DNA of 6,247 nucleotides from Nocardia sp. (GTDB taxonomy: Bacteria; Actinomycetota; Actinomycetes; Mycobacteriales; Mycobacteriaceae): the NCBI GenBank assembly GCA_013361595.1, contig JABFXT010000444.1:1-6247 (forward strand), written 5' to 3'. The position numbers and the translations under genes were made by a program. The stretch's first letter is position 1; each line of letters opens with the position of its first letter. The notes below the pieces were generated by a model that saw nothing but the letters and a program-made list of their open reading frames with translations, was not told where the DNA came from and did not search any database. Shown piece after piece: positions 1 through 5,060 of this stretch.

Positions 1-193
1 CCACATCGGGTTCCCAGTCCAGCAGGGCGGCCAGGCTCTCGTATGTGGTCGCCTGCCACTGCCGGACGAAGTCCGCGCGCCGGGAGTGGTCGTCGGGATC
101 CCAGACGGCCAGTTCCGCCGCCCCGAGTGTCCGCGCGTTGCGCGCGTCACTGAAGGGGTGTGAATGGGCCACTCCGGCGAAACCGATCCGCAT
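1..193 (-). CDS. Gfo/Idh/MocA-type oxidoreductase, N-terminal part (cut by window edge)
   Basis: Only the first 64 codons are present; the gene continues beyond the left edge. The protein begins MRIGFAGVAHSHPFSDARN, a short beta strand followed by a glycine-containing turn with a His-Ser-His. This is the form of the dinucleotide-binding start seen in many Gfo/Idh/MocA-family NAD(P)-dependent sugar or cyclitol dehydrogenases. A second strand ending in an acidic residue (AELAVWDPDD, about residues 26-35) suits the Rossmann fold, where such a residue usually contacts the cofactor ribose. The ATG at 191-193 is chosen because AAGGAG (199-204 on the plus strand, read in reverse) lies 5 bases upstream, overlapping the stop codon of the transporter gene. 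The gap to that gene is 10 bases, so it is the fourth gene of the leftward operon. The family assignment rests on a short N-terminus; the substrate is unknown, and another Rossmann-fold dehydrogenase is possible. Confidence 0.72.
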   Translation of the reverse strand, partial: MRIGFAGVAHSHPFSDARNARTLGAAELAVWDPDDHSRRADFVRQWQATTYESLAALLDWEPDV

Positions 194-203
194 GCGATCT
201 CCT

Positions 204-1529
204 TCACTTCATATCGACATCCCGGGTCTCCGGGCTGAGTACCGCGCCCACGACCGTCAGCAGTCCCCCGAAGCACAGCAGTACCACCGCCGTGTACGGC
301 AACGGCATGAAGGACGACAGTCCGCTCTGGATATAGGCGTAGAACGCGGGGATCACCATGCCCAGCGAATAGCCCAGTCCGTAACCCGAGGCCCGGACGC
401 CGAGGGTGAACCGTTCGGTCAGATAGGTGGTCAGACATCCCCACGGGACACTGATGAGCACTGTCACCGAGATCAGCAGGGCGAGGACGGTACCGAAGGT
501 CCGCACATTCCCGGACGCGATGAGGGTGTAGGGCACCGGCGCCACGAACATGCACAGCAGACCACCGGTGATGAGCATCGGCCGCCGGCCGACCCGCTGC
601 GACAGCAGACCACTGCCCATATAGACCGCCACCACGATCGCGTTCGCGATCACCAGCGCCAGGGTGGTGGCATTCGGGCTGAGTTCCGCTTCGCTCTTCA
701 TCAGACCGGGCAGGACGGTGGTGAGCATATAGCTGGTGAACCACAGGCCGGTCGTCAGGACGAAGACCTGGAGGAAGTCGCGACCGGACCGGCCTTTGAA
801 CAGTTCCAGCAGCGGAGTCTTCACCTTCTCCGACTGCTGCCACTCCTCGCTGTCCTCGACATTGCGCGCGTACCAGATCGCGAAACCGACCGACAGCACC
901 GCACCCACGAAGAACGGGATCCGCCAACCCCACTGCACATACGCCGAATCGATACCCTGCGCCGGCATGATCTGGAGCAGGCCGAGCGTCAGCAGCGCGA
1001 TCGAACAGTAGGCCAGGGGGAATCCGGTGGAGATGATCGCGCCGTTGAGGCCGCGGCGGCCCTTGGCGCTCCGCTCCAGGGCGGTCGGGGTGGCGGAGGT
1101 GTATTCACCGCCGAGGAACACACCGTCGATGAACCGCAGCGCGATCAGCAGGATCACGGCGAGGATGCCGATCTGCTGGTAGCCCGGCAGCAAGCCGATC
1201 GCCATGGTCGTCACACCGAAACCGGTCACCGAGACGACGGTGATCCGGCGCCGCCCGAACTTGTCGGCCAGATGCCCGAACAGCATCGCGCCCAAGGGCC
1301 GGCCGATGAGGGTCGCGGCGAACACCGATCCGTTGATGAGCGCGGTGGTTCCCGCCGACACCCCGGTCGCCTGGAAGTACACCGAGGCCGGTGCCAGCAC
1401 GATCACCGGCAGGTAGATATCGAAGAGGTCGACGTAGAAGCCGAGCCAGGCCCCGAACACCGCCTTCTTCGCCCGGCTGTCCTGCCCGGCTCCCGGTAAC
1501 GCGGGCGCCTCGACTGCGGTCGATCTCAT
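204..1529 (-). CDS. MFS transporter, metabolite:H+ symporter (MHS)-like
   Basis: A 441-residue integral membrane protein, the usual length for a 12-helix major facilitator. The signature loop between helices 2 and 3 is clear (GHLADKFGRRR, residues 85-95), with a weaker copy between helices 8 and 9 (SQRVGRRPMLI, 310-320). The first helix contains acidic residues (DLFDIYL, 34-40). The segments LLPGYQQIGI (113-122), FLGGEY (138-143) and WRIPFFVGAVLS (202-213) are typical of the MHS branch, which imports organic acids, betaines and related compounds with protons. The C-terminus ends SPETRDVDMK, resembling the terminal PETR motif of the superfamily. The start at 1529 forms an ATGA overlap with the preceding gene and has AGAAGG (1539-1544) 9 bases upstream. 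An in-frame ATG at 1538 lies immediately against that sequence and is less likely. Probable role: import of the compound handled by the neighbouring enzymes. The substrate cannot be deduced. Confidence 0.93.
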   Translation of the reverse strand: MRSTAVEAPALPGAGQDSRAKKAVFGAWLGFYVDLFDIYLPVIVLAPASVYFQATGVSAGTTALINGSVFAATLIGRPLGAMLFGHLADKFGRRRITVVSVTGFGVTTMAIGLLPGYQQIGILAVILLIALRFIDGVFLGGEYTSATPTALERSAKGRRGLNGAIISTGFPLAYCSIALLTLGLLQIMPAQGIDSAYVQWGWRIPFFVGAVLSVGFAIWYARNVEDSEEWQQSEKVKTPLLELFKGRSGRDFLQVFVLTTGLWFTSYMLTTVLPGLMKSEAELSPNATTLALVIANAIVVAVYMGSGLLSQRVGRRPMLITGGLLCMFVAPVPYTLIASGNVRTFGTVLALLISVTVLISVPWGCLTTYLTERFTLGVRASGYGLGYSLGMVIPAFYAYIQSGLSSFMPLPYTAVVLLCFGGLLTVVGAVLSPETRDVDMK

Positions 1530-2593
1530 GACATCCATCCTTCTGATCCGGCGGCGATGAAGCCGTCCTCGGCGCGCAACCATTCGTACGCTGCGCAGAC
1601 TCGAGTGATTTCGGCGGCCTGCCCCTCGGAGAGGGTCTCGTCGGGGTCGAGGCACCAGGTACCCGCGAGCAGCCCTTGGCGCCGCAGCACCTCGTGCACC
1701 CCCGCGATCACGCCGGCGAAATCGTTGCGCACATCGAAGACGGCGGCGTTGGCGTCGGTGACCGCCGCCGCCAGCGACAGCGCGCGCACCCGCGCCGATT
1801 CGTCGCCCGCCCACGCCTTGCCGACCAGTTCGTGCAGTTCTACCGCGGCGCGCGTCCAGACCGCCCAGTGCCCGAGCAGACCGCCGACGAAGCGCCGGGT
1901 CACCGGGCCGTCGGGACCGGGCAGATCGTACGGGGTCAGCAGGTCGGCGACGATATTGTCGTCGTTACCGGTGTACAGCGCGATCTCGTCGCCGCGCCCC
2001 GAGTCGGTGATGCCCTGAACCAGTTCCAGCGTCCGGTACCGATCGAAGGGCGCAGCCTTGACCGCGACGGTGGATTCCTGGTCGGCCAGCCGCCGCCAGT
2101 AGTCACGCGGCAGATACCGGCCGCCGACCGCTTCCTGCAGGTAGAACCCGATGACGGGCAATACCTCGCCGATGGCGGCGGAGCGGTGGAGAAGATAGTC
2201 GAGATCTCGGTCGGCGAGGCCGCCGGGTGAGACGAGCACCGCGCCGTATCCGAGTTCGCGGGCCAGTTCCGCCTCGGCCACCGCCTGGTCCGTGGGCCCG
2301 GCGACACCGGCGATGCGGAGGAACGGCCGGTCACCCACGCGCGCGTCGAGTTCCTCGGCCGCGAGTTCGAGTACCGGCCGCAGCAGCCCGATCTCGGGGC
2401 GGCGGATCTCGAACTGTGTGGTGTGTACACCGACCGCGATCCCACCGGCGCCCGCGTCCACGTAGTAGCGGGTGAGCGCGCGCTGGCGGCGTTCGTCGAG
2501 AGTGCGCGTGTGGTCCAGGGCGAGCGGGTGGGCCGGGATCACGGTGCCCTGCTGCAGCAGCGTGTGCTCGGCCTCGGGCAATTGCCGGCGCAT
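1526..2593 (-). CDS. Dihydrodipicolinate synthase (DapA)-superfamily lyase/aldolase, non-canonical
   Basis: A 355-residue protein, longer than the roughly 290-300 of DapA. It shows the class I aldolase plan of the DapA/N-acetylneuraminate lyase superfamily. The likely Schiff-base lysine is K179 in TVAVKAAPFDRYRTLE. The catalytic tyrosine is Y151 in VIGFYLQEAVGG, 28 residues before it, the same spacing as Tyr133-Lys161 of E. coli DapA. The usual GTTGE is replaced by HTTQF (57-61), keeping the two threonines. The arginine that follows the tyrosine in DapA (Arg138, for the second substrate) is absent: position 156 is Val, with Arg at 159. It is therefore unlikely to be the lysine-biosynthesis enzyme. 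A keto-acid aldolase or a dehydratase in catabolism is more likely. The start at 2593 sits in a TGATG junction with the upstream gene and has GGGAA 6 bases upstream (plus-strand 2600-2604). It overlaps the transporter gene by 4 bases, so the two are probably translationally coupled. Confidence 0.88.
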   Translation of the reverse strand: MRRQLPEAEHTLLQQGTVIPAHPLALDHTRTLDERRQRALTRYYVDAGAGGIAVGVHTTQFEIRRPEIGLLRPVLELAAEELDARVGDRPFLRIAGVAGPTDQAVAEAELARELGYGAVLVSPGGLADRDLDYLLHRSAAIGEVLPVIGFYLQEAVGGRYLPRDYWRRLADQESTVAVKAAPFDRYRTLELVQGITDSGRGDEIALYTGNDDNIVADLLTPYDLPGPDGPVTRRFVGGLLGHWAVWTRAAVELHELVGKAWAGDESARVRALSLAAAVTDANAAVFDVRNDFAGVIAGVHEVLRRQGLLAGTWCLDPDETLSEGQAAEITRVCAAYEWLRAEDGFIAAGSEGWMS

Positions 2594-3615
2594 CAGAACT
2601 TCCCGTCCCGTCGCTCGAACTTGGTGGGTTTGTTCCACAGCTGTCCGCCCGCACCGATCCAATCGGCCTGCATCCGGATCAGTTCGCCCAGCGTGCGGTC
2701 CGGATAGCCGAAGAGCGTGTGGCATCGGCCGGCATTGCTGAGCAGGCTCGTCTCACCTTCCACCCCGGTGAAAACCGGGGTGACGCCCATTTCCTCGCCG
2801 AGCCGGGTGGCGATCGACCGGACCGAGGCGGTTTCCGGACCGGTCAGGTTGAGTACGAAGGGGGCAGTGTCGGCGTGGCCCAGGGTGCGCAGGACGACCT
2901 CGTTGGTGTAGCGCTGCCAGACCACGTTCACGGCGCCGATCGACAGGTCGACGGGCTCCCCCGCGTGCACCCGGCGGGCGATATCGGCGATCACGCCGTA
3001 GCGGGGTTCGCACGCGTAGTTGAGCCGGACCAGCGCCACCGGGGTGCCGCGGGTGCGGGCACCGTGGGTGAAGACCTGCTCGCGGCCGCGACACGTGATG
3101 GCGTATTCGCCGATCGGCCCGGTCTCGTCGGTCTCCACCGGACCGCCTGTCATCGGGGCGGTCAGCGGATAGACATTCCCGGTCGACAGGGCGGTGATCC
3201 GCGATTGCGCGTAGCGGCGCGCGATATAGGCGGGTAGCACGGTGTTGGTCATCCAGGCTTCGTCGGTATCGGTGGCGGTGCCGAATTTCGCACCGACCAG
3301 GAAAACGACGCTGCCCGCGTCCGGAAGTGCGTCCACCGCCGCCGGATCCGATAAATCGGTCATGACCGGATCTATGCCAAGAGCTTCGAGGCGCGCCCTG
3401 GACCCCTCATCGGTCCAGCGCGACGCCGCCAGCACCCGCACCTCGCTCCGACCCGCCTCGTCCAGCGCGCGCCGAGCCATTGTGGCCACTCCGGACCCGA
3501 TTTTCCCGCCCGCACCCAGGACGATCAGATCGTTCTCCCAGTCAGCGGCTTCGGCGACAAGCCCCGAGCCCGGACGGGCGAGCTCGAGCTCGAGCTCCTT
3601 CTCATCCGCGAACAT
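2593..3615 (-). CDS. NAD(P)-dependent epimerase/dehydratase-type protein (extended SDR) with altered YxxxK
   Basis: A 340-residue cytosolic Rossmann-fold protein. The dinucleotide-binding motif GAGGKIG (residues 34-40) follows the strand DLIVL. The SDR active-site strand appears as ALSTGNVYP (142-150), and the catalytic Tyr position as EYAITCRGREQVF (170-182). There the usual lysine four residues after Y171 is C175. The C-terminal half (about 195-320) carries sugar-nucleotide-epimerase-like features, including YTNEVV (236-241) and FVLNLTGPETASV (253-265). About 28 residues precede the Rossmann strand; this extension is acidic and contains ELELEL. No ATG, GTG or TTG start that I can see lies between the extension and the fold, so 3615 is used; a purine-rich AAGAAGGG lies about 7 bases upstream. 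It is the first gene of the leftward operon and ends in TGATG with the lyase gene. It may be a dehydrogenase or an epimerase; the missing lysine leaves its chemistry open. Confidence 0.87.
   Translation of the reverse strand: MFADEKELELELARPGSGLVAEAADWENDLIVLGAGGKIGSGVATMARRALDEAGRSEVRVLAASRWTDEGSRARLEALGIDPVMTDLSDPAAVDALPDAGSVVFLVGAKFGTATDTDEAWMTNTVLPAYIARRYAQSRITALSTGNVYPLTAPMTGGPVETDETGPIGEYAITCRGREQVFTHGARTRGTPVALVRLNYACEPRYGVIADIARRVHAGEPVDLSIGAVNVVWQRYTNEVVLRTLGHADTAPFVLNLTGPETASVRSIATRLGEEMGVTPVFTGVEGETSLLSNAGRCHTLFGYPDRTLGELIRMQADWIGAGGQLWNKPTKFERRDGKF
2761..2782. repeat. Perfect 9-base-pair inverted repeat with 4-base loop inside the epimerase gene
   Basis: CACCCCGGT (2761-2769) and ACCGGGGTG (2774-2782) are exact reverse complements around GAAA on the plus strand, or TTTC in the coding strand. 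It encodes residues of the segment VTPVFTGVEG. No T-run follows in the coding direction, so it is not an intrinsic terminator. In such GC-rich coding DNA it may be chance. Confidence 0.6.
3580..3597. repeat. Three tandem copies of GAGCTC in the epimerase N-terminus
   Basis: The hexamer GAGCTC is repeated exactly three times and encodes ELELEL, residues 8-13 of the epimerase-type protein. Each unit is itself palindromic, so the block is an 18-base perfect palindrome. It lies in the non-conserved N-terminal extension, where unit gain or loss would keep the frame. Confidence 0.8.
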
Positions 3616-3639
3616 CTATCCGCCCTTCTTCGGCTGTAC

Positions 3640-3661
3640 TATTTCGGTCAGGACCGTAATA
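3640..3661. promoter_or_regulatory. 22-base imperfect palindrome, candidate operator
   Basis: TATTTCGGTC and GACCGTAATA form two 10-base arms around a central AG. Nine of the ten arm pairs match (3644/3657 is T/T) and the central pair does not match. The form, with GGTC and GACC half-sites flanked by AT-rich ends, resembles operators of dimeric repressors such as GntR/FadR-type proteins. It sits in the middle of the divergent region, on the likely promoters of both units. The inverted repeat is seen directly; the operator role and any regulator family are inference. No GntR-type gene is present in the window. Confidence 0.55.
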
Positions 3662-3688
3662 ATGAGTGAGTGTCGGGCAAAGCGCAAT

Positions 3689-3697
3689 AGGAAGGAG
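3689..3697 (+). promoter_or_regulatory. Ribosome binding site deciding the sdaA GTG start
   Basis: AGGAAGGAG is a strong anti-16S match ending 10 bases before the GTG at 3708. It lies inside the longer open frame that begins at a GTG at 3666, so that upstream start is not the one served by this site. The next in-frame GTG codons at 3714 and 3720 would be 16 and 22 bases away, which is too far. Confidence 0.75.
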
Positions 3698-3707
3698 CCA
3701 CCGGACC

Positions 3708-5060
3708 GTGACAGTGAGCGTGTTCGACCTGTTCTCGATCGGTATCGGGCCGTCGAGTTCGCACACCGTGGGGCCCATGCGAGCCGCGCGGATGTTCGTA
3801 TCCGAACTCGGAAGCACGATCGACCGGGTCCGCCGAATACACATCGCGCTGTACGGTTCGCTCGGCGCGACCGGCCGCGGGCACGGCTCGGACGCGGCGG
3901 TGCTGGCCGGCCTGCACGGCGCCGATCCGGAAACCGTCGATCCACACCTCCCGGCCCGGTTGCACGCGTCGGTCGCCACGACCGGACAGCTCGAGCTACC
4001 CGGCGGGCATTCGATCAGCTTCACCGGCGAGGACCTGGTACTCGACGGATCGACCCGGCATCCCGGACACCCCAATGCCATGACCGTCACCGCCGAATAC
4101 ACCGACGGCGGGCAGATCACCCGGACCTATTTCTCGATCGGCGGTGGATTCGTCACCGACGCCGCGGCGGCGGCCGCGCCCGCGGACCGGGCCGTCGTGC
4201 CCTACCCGTTCCGATCGGGCGACGAACTCTTCGCCCGGGCAGCCGAAACCGGCCTGTCCGTCAGCGATCTCGTACTGGCCAACGAACGGTCGCTGCGGCC
4301 GGACACCGATATCGCCGCGGGCCTGGATCGCATCTGGTCGGTCATGCGCGAATGCGTGGCCGCGGGCCTGCGCACCGACGGACGACTGCCCGGCCCGATG
4401 GCCGTGCGCCGACGCGCCCCGGACCTGTACCGCAAACTCGCGGCCACCGGCGCCGGTACCGATCCGCTGCACCGGCTGGACTGGGTGAACGCCTACGCCA
4501 TGGCCGTCAACGAGGAGAACGCCGCCGGTGGCCGGGTCGTCACCGCCCCCACCAACGGGGCGGCCGGCATCCTGCCCGCGGTACTGCACTATTACGACCG
4601 TTTCGTCCCGGGCGCCGACGGCGCCGGAATACGGCGCTTCCTGCTCACCGCCGCCGCCGTCGGCGCCCTGTACAAGGACAACGCCTCCATCTCCGGCGCC
4701 GAGGTCGGCTGTCAGGGTGAAGTCGGGTCCGCCTGCTCGATGGCCGCCGGGGCCCTGTGCGAGGTACTGGGCGGTACACCCGCTCAGGTCGAGAACGCCG
4801 CCGAGATCGCGATGGAGCACAACCTGGGGCTCACCTGCGACCCGGTCGGCGGGTTCGTGCAGATTCCGTGTATCGAACGCAATGCCGTCGCGGCCGTCCA
4901 GGCCATCAATGCCGCCCGGATCGCCCTGGCCGGTGACGGCACCCATCGGGTCAGCCTGGACACTGTCATCCGGACGATGCGCGAAACTGGAGCGGATATG
5001 CAGTCCAAATACAAGGAAACATCGATGGGGGGCCTCGCCGTCAATGTCGTCGAATGCTGA
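3708..5060 (+). CDS. sdaA: L-serine dehydratase (L-serine ammonia-lyase), single-chain [4Fe-4S] type
   Basis: Converts L-serine to pyruvate and ammonia in the cytosol. The 450-residue protein is the fused type: an N-terminal regulatory domain beginning [21 protein letters not shown] (residues 4-24), an alanine-rich linker (about 152-159), and the catalytic domain. The cluster cysteines are C335 ([10 protein letters not shown]), C377 (GLTCDPVGG) and C388 (QIPCIERNA). Their spacings of 42 and 11 equal those of Legionella pneumophila SdaA (343, 385, 396). The protein ends in Cys450, matching the C-terminal Cys458 that in the Legionella enzyme folds into the active site as the fourth cluster ligand. 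[18 protein letters not shown] is the conserved tail. The start is GTG at 3708, served by AGGAAGGAG. It is transcribed divergently from the catabolic operon and its last 17 bases overlap the following regulator gene. All key residues are present, so it should be active. Confidence 0.97.
   Translation: MTVSVFDLFSIGIGPSSSHTVGPMRAARMFVSELGSTIDRVRRIHIALYGSLGATGRGHGSDAAVLAGLHGADPETVDPHLPARLHASVATTGQLELPGGHSISFTGEDLVLDGSTRHPGHPNAMTVTAEYTDGGQITRTYFSIGGGFVTDAAAAAAPADRAVVPYPFRSGDELFARAAETGLSVSDLVLANERSLRPDTDIAAGLDRIWSVMRECVAAGLRTDGRLPGPMAVRRRAPDLYRKLAATGAGTDPLHRLDWVNAYAMAVNEENAAGGRVVTAPTNGAAGILPAVLHYYDRFVPGADGAGIRRFLLTAAAVGALYKDNASISGAEVGCQGEVGSACSMAAGALCEVLGGTPAQVENAAEIAMEHNLGLTCDPVGGFVQIPCIERNAVAAVQAINAARIALAGDGTHRVSLDTVIRTMRETGADMQSKYKETSMGGLAVNVVEC

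Larger units (their letters stand above)
3616..3707. promoter_or_regulatory. Divergent intergenic region between the catabolic operon and sdaA
   Basis: This is the only non-coding stretch of note in the window, and it is visibly AT-richer than its flanks around 3640-3664. Leftward promoter candidate: TTGCGC (plus-strand 3682-3687) and CATTAT (3659-3664) with 17-base spacing, placing the start near 3652. Rightward candidate: AATAAT (3658-3663) as a -10 with no good -35, placing the start near 3670. Both candidates are weak matches to the housekeeping sigma consensus. Both overlap or abut the palindrome at 3640-3661. The promoters are inferred from position and partial consensus only. Confidence 0.5.

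Noticed and set aside
45..1499. Long plus-strand open frame opposite the transporter gene
   Set aside because: Its translation is rich in Arg, His, Gln, Asp and Gly with no recognisable domain, typical of the antisense of a high-GC gene. The opposite strand encodes a clear 12-helix transporter.
1530..1814. Upstream extension of the transporter frame into the lyase gene
   Set aside because: The added residues are Arg/Gly-rich and not membrane-like. The ATG at 1529 has a ribosome site and an ATGA junction.
2594..2725. Upstream extension of the lyase frame into the epimerase gene
   Set aside because: The extra 44 residues resemble no part of the DapA fold. The ATG at 2593 has a well-spaced ribosome site and a TGATG junction.
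2761..2782. Intrinsic terminator at the inverted repeat
   Set aside because: It lies in the middle of a coding sequence and no T-run follows on either strand.
3666..3707. Alternative GTG start for sdaA at 3666
   Set aside because: It would translate through the strong AGGAAGGAG site. The SdaA family begins almost at SVFDLFSIG, which fits the start at 3708.
3242..4720. Plus-strand open frame crossing the intergenic region and much of sdaA
   Set aside because: It runs antisense to the epimerase and then out of frame through sdaA. Its product becomes an Arg/Pro/Gly-rich low-complexity sequence with no domain.
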